Below are positions 1 to 9,300 of a DNA stretch of 64,000 bases, one piece after another. Source of the DNA: Streptomyces sp. NRRL B-24484 (GTDB lineage: Bacteria > Actinomycetota > Actinomycetes > Streptomycetales > Streptomycetaceae); NCBI RefSeq assembly GCF_000717715.1, contig NZ_JOAI01000028.1:1-64000 (forward strand), in the 5' to 3' direction. Position 1 is the first letter of the stretch; each line of letters starts with the position of its first letter. The notes under the pieces are model-generated. The model had not been told where the DNA came from and ran no database searches. It worked only from the letters and a program-made list of their open reading frames with translations. A program made the position numbers and the translations under genes.

Positions 1-1
1 G

Positions 2-319
2 GTCGTCCTGGCCCTGCTCGGCGCCCACCTGGTCGGCGACGTGCGCGCGGAACTTGCCGCCCGCATGCCCGAGACCATGGCCCTGATCCTGCTCAACCCC
101 TTGCAGGCAGCCGAGCCGCTCACCCCGGAACGGCTCGTGCGCGCGACCGCGGCCTGGATCGAGGGCGCCACCGAGGCCACGGCCCTGTGGGACGTAGGCG
201 CTGTCCTGTCCACGGTGGCCGACGCCGCCGGCGACGACCTCACCGAGCGCGTCCTGCTCCAGCTGCCACCCGGCTACGACCTGCTGTTCGGCCGCCCCAC
301 CGCAGGCGAACGACCCTGA
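2..319 (+). CDS. DUF2267 protein, 5' end outside window
   Basis: The open frame is already running at base 2 and stops at 319, so the N-terminus lies upstream. The visible C-terminal 105 residues end in the pattern LPPGYDLLFGRP. The next gene ends in LPRGYALLFGRAD, so the two are tandem paralogues. The layout (acidic helical segment, then a W-D-x3-VL core and the terminal GY-x-LLFGR) fits DUF2267, a small helical family of unknown function common in actinobacteria. No catalytic residues or membrane segments are visible. Confidence 0.75.
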   Translation, partial: VVLALLGAHLVGDVRAELAARMPETMALILLNPLQAAEPLTPERLVRATAAWIEGATEATALWDVGAVLSTVADAAGDDLTERVLLQLPPGYDLLFGRPTAGERP

Positions 320-379
320 CCACCCCCTCACGCCGCCGCTTCCCCAGCCGGCGGCCAGCCACCGGAAGGCCTCACGGTC

Positions 380-778
380 ATGACCCGCTACCGCCACCTC
401 CTCCAGCAGGTCCGCTCCCTCGGCCGCTACACCACCGAGGAGGAAGCCGAACGCGTCCTCGACGTGGTCCTGGCCGTTCTTGGATCACAGCTGACCGGCG
501 AGGAGCGCTGCGACCTCGCCGCCGTCCTGCCCGACCGGGCCCGTGCCGTGTTCGCCGCCCAGGTCCCGCTGCCCGAACCCGTTGCCGCCCCGGCCTTCGT
601 CGAGGCCGTCGCCCGCAACCTGGGCACCAGCCTCACCGCCGCCCGCTGGGACACCTCCTCCGTCCTGGCCGCTGTCACCGACCTCTCCGGCGACCACCTC
701 GCCGACCGCATCCTCGCCCACCTGCCCCGCGGCTACGCCCTGCTGTTCGGCCGCGCCGACCTGATGGCCGCAGCCTGA
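380..778 (+). CDS. DUF2267 domain protein
   Basis: A complete 132-residue soluble protein made almost entirely of a DUF2267 domain. The start is the ATG at 380, 60 bases after the preceding paralogue ends. It has the N-terminal helix TTEEEAERVLDVVLAVLG, a middle segment with conserved acidic residues, and the C-terminal W-D-x3-VLAAV and GYALLFGR blocks shared with its neighbour. The pair probably arose by tandem duplication. Family function is unknown; proximity to the MerR/sigma pair may hint at a stress regulon, but nothing in the sequence proves this. Confidence 0.8.
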   Translation: MTRYRHLLQQVRSLGRYTTEEEAERVLDVVLAVLGSQLTGEERCDLAAVLPDRARAVFAAQVPLPEPVAAPAFVEAVARNLGTSLTAARWDTSSVLAAVTDLSGDHLADRILAHLPRGYALLFGRADLMAAA

Positions 779-1027
779 CCGGCGCCAGGACGACACGCCC
801 CCGACCGCTGACGAGGGCCGCGGGTGTGTTCGTCGCCCGTCCGACGGCTTCGCGCCCGTTGGCCCGTTCCAGGGCGGCGGGCGCACTGCCGGCGGCGTGC
901 GTTCCGGCGCAGGGGGCGGGGAGTGATCGACGCGGTGGGCGGGGCGGGACGTCCCACATCGGGACCGATGGGAGCCGGGCGGTCGTCGGTCCCGAAGGGC
1001 CTGCGGCTTTGACCCGTCCGGGGCGGC

Positions 1028-2098
1028 TCAGGAGGTCAGGGCCTGTTCCACCAGGTCGAGCGCGCTCGCGAGGTCGCGCGGGCGGGCCGCACCTGCCGGG
1101 GGACGGGCGCGGCTCCAGCCCGGACCCGCCGCCAGCACCAGCGCCCGGCTGCGCGAGCCGGCGGCACCCCACACGCTCTGCCCGACCCGCTGCACCAGGG
1201 CATGGTCGGCGGTGTGCCGGTCCTGGGACCAGAGCATGACGGCGCCCGGTCCGGTCCGGTGCACCGCGTCGAGCAGCGCCTGCGGCGGGACGGCCGCGCC
1301 CAGCATCCGGAAGGGCAGGGCGCGTTCGGCCAGCCCCGCTGCGACGGCGTCCAGCGGAAGGGTGTGCAGCTCGGTCGGCATCGCCGCCAGGACGACGGGC
1401 AGTACCGGTCTGGTGGTGGGCCGTACGGCCGCGTCGCGCAGAACCGCGGAGACGTGCCACGACAGCAGGTGCTCCACCTCGACGTACTGCTCTCCCGATG
1501 CGGCCCATTTGCGTCCGGCCGCGCGCAGTGCGGGCATCATGATTTCCGTCCAGGCGCCGACCACTCCGAGGGCGTCCATCGATTCGCGCAGGATCCTGGC
1601 CACTTCGGGCGCGTCGAGACGGACGGCGGCCCGGGCGAGCCCGCGGCACTCGGGCCGGACCGCGCCGACCCGGAGGGCACGGCTGCCACCCGGGTGGCTA
1701 TCGTCGCCGGTGCCGGTGCCGGTGCCGGTGCCGGTGCCGGTGCCGGTGCGGCTCGGCCCGTCAGCGGGAGGCGGGTCGCCCAGCCGTCCGGGTCCGTCCT
1801 TGCTCAGGACCGCCCGCGCGGCTTCGCCCGGAGGTACACCGCGTGCCGTCAGGCGGCACATGGCCTCGAGGACGGCGACGTCGTGGGGACTCCAACGCCG
1901 GTGATGCCCGGGCTCGCGGTTCGAAGGGCCGATGCCGTAGCGGCGTTCCCACGAACGGACGGTGGTGGGCGACACACCCAGGTGCCGGGCGACACTTCCG
2001 GTGGGCATCCCGGCATCGACGGGCACGGACGGTCGGACCGGTCCGGACCGGTCGGATTCGCGGTCGGGCGGCCCGTCCGCGTGCACGGAGGTCACCAT
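1028..2098 (-). CDS. MerR-type regulator with B12-binding-like C-terminal fold
   Basis: A 356-residue regulator from ATG 2098; upstream in-frame starts exist but add Gly/Arg-rich sequence. An N-terminal MerR winged helix (SVARHLGVSPTTVRSWERRYG) is followed by a low-complexity Thr-Gly linker and a helical bundle with the W...VEVEHLLSWHV signature. A Rossmann-like segment with TELHTLPLDAV follows, where CarH/LitR photoreceptors carry their cobalamin-ligand histidine motif. The CarH W-x9-EH spacing is one residue longer here. The next upstream gene on the same strand is an ECF sigma factor, an arrangement reminiscent of litR-litS. B12 or light binding is inference; it may have lost cofactor binding. 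Confidence 0.72.
   Translation of the reverse strand: MVTSVHADGPPDRESDRSGPVRPSVPVDAGMPTGSVARHLGVSPTTVRSWERRYGIGPSNREPGHHRRWSPHDVAVLEAMCRLTARGVPPGEAARAVLSKDGPGRLGDPPPADGPSRTGTGTGTGTGTGTGDDSHPGGSRALRVGAVRPECRGLARAAVRLDAPEVARILRESMDALGVVGAWTEIMMPALRAAGRKWAASGEQYVEVEHLLSWHVSAVLRDAAVRPTTRPVLPVVLAAMPTELHTLPLDAVAAGLAERALPFRMLGAAVPPQALLDAVHRTGPGAVMLWSQDRHTADHALVQRVGQSVWGAAGSRSRALVLAAGPGWSRARPPAGAARPRDLASALDLVEQALTS
1706..1747. repeat. (GCCGGT)7 hexanucleotide tandem repeat
   Basis: Seven perfect copies of the 6-mer GCCGGT run head to tail inside the MerR gene. On the minus strand they encode the Thr-Gly dipeptide linker between the DNA-binding and effector halves. Copy number changes would keep the reading frame and only lengthen or shorten the linker. 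Confidence 0.95.
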
Positions 2099-2423
2099 CG
2101 CGCGATCCGTTCCACGGAGCCCGGCGGGCTCGCCACCACGGTGGAGCCCGGCAGGACACACCGGCAGTGTGGCGTCGGAGCCGGACTGGTCGGCTCGTGG
2201 TCGGACGCGTCGACGCGAGTCGAGGCCCTGTACGGGGTCGTCCCGGTGACCGGTGCGAAGGCCGGAGGACCACTGAGCGGGAGCGTCGGAGCCAAGGCGT
2301 CCCTCCGTGTTCCGTCGTCAGGTACCGCATGAGCGGTGCCTCTTCGGGCGGTACCACCGCTCCGGGAAGCATGGATGGTGAGGCCCGGTTGCCCAGCTGT
2401 CGTACCGGTACGCTTCATGCCGC

Positions 2424-3080
2424 TCACCCCGCACCGCCGTCGAACGCCGCCCTCAGCCGGATGAGGCCGTCCCGGATACGGGTCTTGACCGTACCCAGGG
2501 GCAGCGAGAGGGCCTCCGAGATCTCGCGCTGTGAGTACCCGCCGTAGTAGGCCAGCACCACTGATTCCCGCTGGACGGCACTGAGGCCTGCCAAGGCGAT
2601 CCGTACCCGTTCGCCTTCCAGGGCCAGTTCGACAGTCCTCTCGACCGAATCCCAACCCGGCGGCACCGTCCGTTCGGCGATGGCCCGCAGGTCGCGATCG
2701 GCAGCCGCCTGCACCGCCCTGACGCGGTCCACGGCACGCCGGTGCGCGATGGTGAGTGCCCAGGTCATCACTGAACCGCGCTCGCGCCGGTACGCGGCGG
2801 CGGTCCGCCACACCTCGAGCAGCACCTCCTGCGTCACCTCCTCGGCGTGTGCGGGGTTACGCAGGACGCGCAGCGAAATGCCGTGTACCGGGCCCGCCAG
2901 CGCGGTGTACAACGACGCGAAGGCCGCCTCGCTGCCGGATGCGACGGCCGACACCAGGTCGCACAGCTCCTCGGCGTTCCCAGGAGCCGATCGGTGGGAG
3001 GACGTCGTCGGAGGTCGGGGCGTTGCAAGCGGTGTCACGCATTCAAGCTGCAGCGATTTGACGCCTGCGCCCACTCGCAT
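2424..3080 (-). CDS. ECF RNA polymerase sigma factor, SigK-like (ECF19 type)
   Basis: A 218-residue extracytoplasmic-function sigma factor. Region 2 includes FASLYTALAGPVHGISLRVL and the region 2.4-like RGSVMTWALTIAHRRAVDRV. Region 4 contains LSAVQRESVVLAYYGGYSQ and an HTH ending in PLGTVKTRIRDGLIRLR, which is the SigK/ECF19 signature. Start ATG 3080 is the longest; GTG 3038 is a plausible shorter start. ECF19 factors are normally paired with a membrane anti-sigma RskA, but none is adjacent. The neighbour downstream on the same strand is the MerR regulator, which may take over control of this sigma factor. Confidence 0.85.
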   Translation of the reverse strand: MRVGAGVKSLQLECVTPLATPRPPTTSSHRSAPGNAEELCDLVSAVASGSEAAFASLYTALAGPVHGISLRVLRNPAHAEEVTQEVLLEVWRTAAAYRRERGSVMTWALTIAHRRAVDRVRAVQAAADRDLRAIAERTVPPGWDSVERTVELALEGERVRIALAGLSAVQRESVVLAYYGGYSQREISEALSLPLGTVKTRIRDGLIRLRAAFDGGAG

Positions 3081-3501
3081 TGATACCGCACCGTTTTCGG
3101 CAGGGTGCTGCCAGGTCGAGGCGATCTGCGACCCCCGGGGGTCGTGGCCTCGCGTGCACGCGCCGTGCAGGGCTGTCCGCGAGCTGCCGATGTGCGTTCC
3201 GTCCCGGCGTGATCGCGCGTGCGTGCAGCGGCGGGGCTCAGTCCCTGCCCGGTCACGGGTGAGGTTCGTGACGGCCTGCCCGGGTGCCGCCGGCCCTGCG
3301 GGAGGTCGGTCAGCGCGATCTGCTTCCCCCAGGGGTGATCGTCTTTCGGCACCTATGCAGGCAGCCCGACGAGCTGCCGCTGGGTGGTTTTCTCGACATC
3401 GGCCGCACCTCGCCTACCAGCTCACGGCGGTGCGGCCAAAAGGCAACTGCTTGCGATGCTCCGGTGCGGTGGAACGCCTGAGCCTCGACGAAGGAGGAGC
3501 C
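3081..3501. other. 421-base gap with no supported gene
   Basis: This holds the upstream region of the sigma factor gene and the leader of the excisionase-like gene. Short open frames exist on both strands but lack ribosome-binding sites and family patterns. I see no tRNA, repeat or clear operator. Confidence 0.5.
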
Positions 3502-3819
3502 GTGTCGGGTCAGTCCATGAGCGTCAAGCAGACGGCGGAGTACCTGAACATGTCGGTTCCCTGGGTGTACCGGGAGGCGCCGCGTCCGGGTCTCGTGCCG
3601 TACCGGTTCGGCTGTGGACCGGATGCGAAGTTGCAGTTTCGGGTCGTACTGCGGTGGCTTGACGCCGTCGCCGGGGTCCTCGTCGTAGAGGCCGAGCCGG
3701 TGGGCGTCCAGGAGGATCGCCCGAAGCCTGTCGAAGGCGTGGACTGCGTGGCCAGACGGTTTGCTGACCCGGGATGGTCGATCAGGCCCCTGAGCTGGGA
3801 AGAAACGCTAGTCGCGTGA
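3502..3819 (+). CDS. Excisionase-like helix-turn-helix protein
   Basis: GTG 3502 is preceded by a strong GAAGGAGG Shine-Dalgarno and gives 105 residues. The N-terminal half carries a MerR/Xis-type winged helix (SVKQTAEYLNMSVPWVYREA, then FRVVLRWLDA), as in excisionases and helix-turn-helix proteins of integrative elements. The C-terminal 50 residues (from about VAGVLVVEAEP) match nothing I recognise and run 12 bases past the end of the truncated ABC exporter on the other strand. No integrase, replication gene or att repeat is visible nearby. It may be a leftover of an excised or decayed element, and the tail may be out-of-frame junk fused to it. Confidence 0.55.
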   Translation: MSGQSMSVKQTAEYLNMSVPWVYREAPRPGLVPYRFGCGPDAKLQFRVVLRWLDAVAGVLVVEAEPVGVQEDRPKPVEGVDCVARRFADPGWSIRPLSWEETLVA

Positions 3820-4206
3820 TATGTCGTGGAAGAACGCCGCGTCCTTGGCGAACAGTTCGTCCATGCCGATCACGTAGAGGTGCTCGATGCCGAGGGCGTC
3901 GAGGCGGTTCAGGCAGTGCAGGCCGACCCGCCACAGGGTCTCGCCGGCGAGCACGGCGCCGGCGTGCGCCAGGACGTACGGCAGGATCGGGCCGTGGCCC
4001 GTTCCGGCACGGTCGGCGATCCCGCCGACGAGCTTCGCCACGGCCAGCGGCGCGATGTGGGCGATCCCGATGTTGCCCAGGGCCGGCGGCAGCATGGCCG
4101 GCACCGTCGGACGGGGGCGCCGGGCCAGCTCCCGTCCGTAGCAGCGGAGTGCGAGGAGCACCGGGCGACGGCCCGGCCCCTGTTCGAGTGATTCGGACGA
4201 TCCCAT
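3808..4206 (-). pseudogene. Truncated ABC exporter (N-terminal transmembrane part only)
   Basis: ATG 4206 opens a 132-residue protein that reads as the beginning of an ABC exporter. It has a cationic N-terminus, a first membrane span (AMLPPALGNIGIAHIAPLAVA), a second (ILPYVLAHAGAVLAGETLW) and the coupling segment ending DELFAKDAAFFHD. In full-length relatives this continues into the rest of the transmembrane domain and an ATPase. Here it stops three residues later (ISRD). There is no nucleotide-binding domain downstream. The break coincides with the end of the excisionase-like gene, suggesting deletion or insertion at about 3810-3820. The fragment is unlikely to be functional. Confidence 0.75.
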
Positions 4207-4418
4207 CCCGACCTCATCGCGTCGTACGGCAGTCCCGCGCCCGCCCCCTCCCGGCGCCCGGCTGATCGACTGACTGTCCGTCAAGAATCTTGCGGAAAGG
4301 GCGAGGAGGGCAAGTCTCCCGTGCCGGTGCCATGGGCGTCCAAGCGTTGTCCGCCCGGCCGACGGCATCCGGCCGGGTGGGCCGGTGCCGTGAGCGGGTG
4401 GCGTTCGGCCCGTGGTGG

Positions 4419-4892
4419 TCAGCGGGCCGGGCGGGGGAGGGCGGTGCCGGCGCGGGTGCGGACGGCTTCGACGGCTTCCCAGTCGGCCGGGTCCAGTGCG
4501 GCGAGGGCGGCGGGGAAGACGCCGTCCTGTTCCTTGAGGATGTGGGCGCGGAGGTCGGCGAGGGTGTCCAGGAGGCGCCGGGGCCAGCTGGGGTCGGTGG
4601 GGGTGCCGTGCGCGGCCTCGGCGAGGACGGCTCCGATGCGGCGGTGGTCGGCCTCCAGGGCGGCGATGTGCTCGGGGAACTCGTCGGCGAGGGCGGGGAA
4701 CAGGCCGTGTTCCTCGACCTCGGTGTGCGGGCGCAGGACGGCGGCGATCGCCCGGGCGGCCTCGGCCATGCGACCCGGGTCGCCCTCGCGGTGGGCGACC
4801 CGGGCCGTGCCGATCAGGTTGACCGCCGCCTCGTGTTCGTCCGTCAGGTCGCGGATGGTGGCCAGTGCCTGGCAGCCGCAGTACTCGCACAT
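4419..4892 (-). CDS. Hemerythrin HHE-domain protein
   Basis: A 157-residue protein opening MCEYCGCQA, a Cys-rich start seen in many actinobacterial hemerythrin-like proteins. Putative di-iron ligands fall in the expected helices: H in LTDEHEA, H and E in RPHTEVEEHGLF, H in EADHRRIG, and H and D/E in RAHILKEQDGVF. Such proteins bind O2 or NO or protect iron centres. It lies 34 bases downstream of narK on the same strand, so co-transcription is likely. That points to a role in handling NO or nitrite-derived stress during nitrate respiration. Confidence 0.87.
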   Translation of the reverse strand: MCEYCGCQALATIRDLTDEHEAAVNLIGTARVAHREGDPGRMAEAARAIAAVLRPHTEVEEHGLFPALADEFPEHIAALEADHRRIGAVLAEAAHGTPTDPSWPRRLLDTLADLRAHILKEQDGVFPAALAALDPADWEAVEAVRTRAGTALPRPAR

Positions 4893-4926
4893 GACGGGGT
4901 CTCCTCCTGGTGGGCGGTGGGACGGG

Positions 4927-6141
4927 TCAGGCGGCGCGGACGGCGCGCCGGACCCGGGTGGCGGTGAAGAGCACGGCGGCGAGGGCGACCAGGGTGAGGG
5001 CGGCGAGGCCGGCCGCGTAGGAGTGGTAGCTGCCGTAGAGGGCGCCCATCAGCAGGGGCGGGACGAATCCGCCGAGGCCGCCGGCCGCGCCGACCACGCC
5101 GGTGACGGAGCCGACCCGGTTCGCGGGGGCGAGCAGGGCGACGAGCGCGAAGGTCGCGCCGCTGCCGGCGCCGAGGGCCGCGGCCATGGCGAGGAAGGCA
5201 GCCGTGCCGAGCGGGGCGAGTGCGGGGGTGAAGCCCTGGACCAGGGCGCCGAGCGCGACCACGGCGAGCGCCCAGGTGAGGACCCGTACGGGGCTGGTGC
5301 GGTCGGACAGCCAGCCGCCGATGGGCCGCATCACGACGGCCAGCAGCACGAACCCGGCCATCCGGTTGGCGGCGTCGGCGCTCTGGAGCCCGTAGGCGGT
5401 CTTGAGGTAGGTCGGCAGGTACACGGAGAAGGCGACGTAGCCGCCGAAGGCGACCGCGTACAGGGCGGAGGCCTGCCAGGTGACGCGCAGCCGGAGCGCG
5501 GCGCCGAGTCGGCGGGCGAGCGGCTCGGAGGGCACCGTCCGGCCGGGTGCGTCGCGCAGCAGGAGCAGCGCCGCCCCCGCGTAGAGGGCGAGCACGACCG
5601 CGGTGAGCACGAAGGGGGTGGCGGTGCCGTGGCCCTTGACCAGGTTCACGGTGGTCAGGGCGCTGATCGCGGTGCCGCCCATGCCGGCGCCGAAGACGCC
5701 GACGGCGGTGCCGCGCCGCTCGGGCGGGAACCAGGCGCTGACGAAGGGCACGCCGACGGCGAAGGAGGTGCCGGCGACGCCGAGGAAGAACCCGCCGACC
5801 AGGAGTCCGGTGAGCGAGGAGTGTCCGGCGAGGCCGAGGTAGAGCACCGGGACGATGGTGACGGCGGAGACGGCCGGGAACATCACCCGGCCGCCGTAGC
5901 GGTCGGTGAGCGCGCCCACCGGGATGCGGCCGAGCGAGCCGACGATCACGGGGACGGCGACCAGCAGGGACTGCTGGAAGGAGCTGAGGCCGAGGGAGTC
6001 CTTGAACCGCGGGCCGAGCGGACTGATCAGCGCCCAGGCCCAGAAGTTGAGGGCGAAGCCGAGCGTGGCCAGGGCGAGCATCAGGGTCCGCTGCCCGGCG
6101 GCCGGCGCGGCCGCTCTCGTCCCGTTCGGGCGGGTGTCCAT
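4927..6141 (-). CDS. narK: MFS nitrate/nitrite transporter
   Basis: 404 residues from ATG 6141, which has GGAGA upstream; longer frames run into non-coding sequence. It has twelve predicted hydrophobic segments beginning LALATLGFALNFWAWALISP. It carries the NarK/NNP family markers: an Arg in the GRIPVGALTDRYGGR loop and Gly-rich nitrate signatures GFFLGVAGTSFAVGVPF and ALGAGSGATFALVALL. It moves nitrate in and/or nitrite out across the membrane. It is divergent from narGHJI with a 232-base shared control region and is followed by the hemerythrin gene. Confidence 0.92.
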   Translation of the reverse strand: MDTRPNGTRAAAPAAGQRTLMLALATLGFALNFWAWALISPLGPRFKDSLGLSSFQQSLLVAVPVIVGSLGRIPVGALTDRYGGRVMFPAVSAVTIVPVLYLGLAGHSSLTGLLVGGFFLGVAGTSFAVGVPFVSAWFPPERRGTAVGVFGAGMGGTAISALTTVNLVKGHGTATPFVLTAVVLALYAGAALLLLRDAPGRTVPSEPLARRLGAALRLRVTWQASALYAVAFGGYVAFSVYLPTYLKTAYGLQSADAANRMAGFVLLAVVMRPIGGWLSDRTSPVRVLTWALAVVALGALVQGFTPALAPLGTAAFLAMAAALGAGSGATFALVALLAPANRVGSVTGVVGAAGGLGGFVPPLLMGALYGSYHSYAAGLAALTLVALAAVLFTATRVRRAVRAA

Positions 6142-6322
6142 GGGGTTCTCCGTTTCTCCGGTGCGCGGCCCGTCGGGTCGTGCACGTCGGTCGCCTCGGG
6201 CTCGATCGGGCATCAGCCTGCTGGGTCGGGGCCCTCCGCGGTCCCTGCCGACCGTCCCGGACCGGGGCGCCGGAGGGCCCGATTCCAGGCCGGTGTCCCG
6301 GGGCCGGGCGGCCGGGTGATCA

Positions 6323-6337
6323 GGGACCTTCGGCCCC
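6323..6337. promoter_or_regulatory. Candidate DevR/DosR-type (hypoxia) operator
   Basis: GGGACCTTCGGCCCC lies 37 bases before the narG start in the narK/narG divergent region. It resembles the GGGACC-N-GGCCC boxes bound by DosR/DevR-family response regulators, which control nitrate reductase and dormancy genes in actinobacteria. The match is by eye only; high GC makes chance matches fairly likely. Confidence 0.4.
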
Positions 6338-6373
6338 CGCGCGGCCCACCGGGCACTGCCTACCGTTCGGTCC

Positions 6374-9300
6374 ATGGACGAGGAGAGCGCTGCGGGTGAC
6401 CCCGGGCCCCGCGAACGACAGCACTGGCCGCTGGCGGCGAGACGCCTGCTGACCCGCCGTGAGGTGTCGGCCGACGGCCGTGCCACCTTCGGCGAGGGCG
6501 CAACCGAGTGGGAGGGCTTCTACCGGGACCGCTGGTCCCACGACAAGGTGGTGCGGTCCACCCACGGGGTCAACTGCACGGGCTCCTGCTCCTGGATGGT
6601 GTACGTCAAGGAGGGGATCATCACCTGGGAGCACCAGGCGACCGACTACCCGTCCATCGGCACCGACTGCCCGGAGTACGAGCCGCGCGGCTGTCCGCGC
6701 GGGGCGTCGTTCTCCTGGTACACCTACTCGCCGAGCCGGGTGCGCTACCCGTACGTGCGGGGCGAGCTGCTGAAGCTGTGGCGGGAGGCCCGCAGACGCC
6801 TGGGCGATCCGGTGGCGGCGTGGGCCGAGATCACCGGGGACCCGGCGAAGGCGCGGGCGTACAAGCGGGCGCGCGGCAAGGGCGGTCTGGTGCGCGCGGA
6901 CTGGGACGAGGTGACCGAGCTGGTCGCCGCCGCCCAGGTGCACACCGTCAAGACGTACGGTCCGGACCGGGTGGCGGGCTTCTCGCCGATCCCGGCGATG
7001 TCGATCGCGTCGTTCGCGGCCGGGGCCCGGTACCACTCGATGATCGGCGGGACGCTGCTGTCGTTCTACGACTGGTACGCGGACCTGCCCATCGCCTCGC
7101 CGCAGGTCTGGGGCGACCAGACCGACGTGCCGGAGTCCGCGGACTGGTGGAACGCGGGCTACCTGATCATGTGGGGCTCCAACATCCCGGTGACCCGCAC
7201 GCCCGACGCGCACTTCCTGACCGAGACCCGCTACAACGGCACCAAGATCGTCGCGGTCAGCCCCGACTACGCCGACAACGTCAAGCACGCCGACGAGTGG
7301 CTCGCCCCGCATCCCGGCACGGACGGCGCGCTGGCCATGGCGATGGGCCACGTGGTCCTGCGCGAGTTCCTCGTCGACCGCGAGGTGCCGTACTTCCGGG
7401 ACTACCTGCGCACGTTCACCGACGCCCCGTTCCTGGTGGCCCTGCGCGAGCACGAGCACGGCCTCGTCCCGGACGGCTTCCTGACCGCGGCCGACCTCGG
7501 GCAGGACACGGAGCACGCCGGGTCCAAGACCGTCCTCCTCGACTCCGCCACCGGCGAGCCGGTGGTGCCGAACGGCTCGCTCGGCTTCCGCTGGGCGAAG
7601 GAGCAGGGCCGCTGGAACCTCGACCTGGGCGAGGTCGTGCCCGAGCTGAGCCTGCTGGAGCGGGCCGAGGAGACCGTCGAGATCGCGCTGCCCCGCTTCG
7701 ACGAGGGCGCCACCGAGGGCGGCTCCGTCCTGGTGCGCGGTGTGCCGGTCCGCCGGATCGGCGGCCGGCTCGTCACCACCGTCTTCGACCTGATGCTCGC
7801 CCAGTACGGCGTGCACCGCCCCGGGCTCCCGGGCAGCTGGCCGTCCTCGTACGAGGACGCCTCGCAGCCCTGCACCCCGGCCTGGCAGGAGACGATCACC
7901 TCCGTGCCGGCCGAGCAGGCGGCCCGCATCGGCCGCGAGTTCGCCCGCAACGCCGAGCGGACCAACGGCCGGTCCATGATCGCGCTGGGGGCCGGGACCA
8001 ACCACTGGTTCCACTCCGACACCATCTACCGGGCCTTCCTGGCGCTCATCACCATGACCGGCTGCCAGGGCGTCAACGGCGGCGGCTGGGCGCACTACGT
8101 CGGCCAGGAGAAGGTCCGCCCGGTCACCGGGCAGCAGCACCTGTCGTTCGCCTTCGACTGGCAGCGGCCCACCCGGCACATGGCGGGCACCTCGTACTGG
8201 TACCTGAACTCCGACCAGTGGCGCTACGAGGCGTTCGGGCCCGACGAGATCGCCTCCCCGCTCGGGGAAGGGCGGTTCCGGGGCAAGGGCTTCGCCGACT
8301 GCCTGGCGCAGGCCGTGCGACTGGGCTGGACGCCCGGCCACCCCGGCTTCAACCGCAACCCGCTCGACCTGACCGACGAGGCCGCCCGCGCCGGCCGGCC
8401 GGTCGCCGAGCACATCGTCGACGAGCTGAAGTCCGGGCGGCTGCGGTTCGCCGCCGAGGACCCCGACGACCCCGCCAACTTCCCCCGCGTGCTGACCGTG
8501 TGGCGGGCCAACCTGCTCGGCTCCTCCGGCAAGGGCAACGAGTACTTCCTGCGCCACCTGCTGGGCACCGACGGTGCCGTGCGCTCCGCGGAGACCCCGC
8601 CCGAGGGACGGCCGAAGGACGTGGTGTGGCGGGACGAGGCGCCCGAGGGCAAGCTCGACCTGCTGGTCACCATGGACTTCCGGATGACCTCCACCGGCCT
8701 GTACGCCGACGTCGTCCTCCCCGCCGCCACCTGGTACGAGAAGGACGACCTGTCCAGCACGGACATGCACCCCTTCATGCACGCCTTCACCCCGGCCATC
8801 GCCCCGCCCTGGCAGGCGCGCACCGACTACGACGCCTTCCTGGCCCTCGCCGACCGGTTCAGCGAGCTGGCGGCCGACCACCTCGGCACCCGCACCGACG
8901 TCATCGCCGTGCCGCTGCTGCACGACACCCCGGACGAACTCGCCCAGCCCGGCGGGGTGGTGCGGGACTGGAAGGCCGGCGAGTGCGAGCCGGTCCCCGG
9001 GAGGACCATGCCGAAACTGGCGGTCGTCGAACGGGACTACACCGCGATCGCGCAGAAGATGCGCGCCGTGGGCCCGCTGCTCGACACCCTGGGCACCACC
9101 ACCAAGGGCGTCACCGTCGTCCCCGACCGGGAGATCGACGAACTCCGGCACCGCAACGGCACCGTGAAGGACGGGATCGCCGCCGGACGGCCCTCGCTCG
9201 CCACCGCGAGCCACATGTGCGAGGCGGTCCTCGCGCTGTCCGGCACCACCAACGGACGGCTGGCCGCCGAGGGATTCCGGGTGCTGGAGCGGCAGACCGG

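Noticed and set aside
1706..1747. CRISPR-like repeat array
   Set aside because: Units are 6 bases with no spacers and lie inside a coding sequence; no cas genes are in the window.
3660..3819. Transposase remnant on the minus strand opposite the Xis-like tail
   Set aside because: An open minus-strand frame exists (AFDRLRAILLDAHRLGLYDE) but I could not match it to a transposase family, and there are no terminal inverted repeats.
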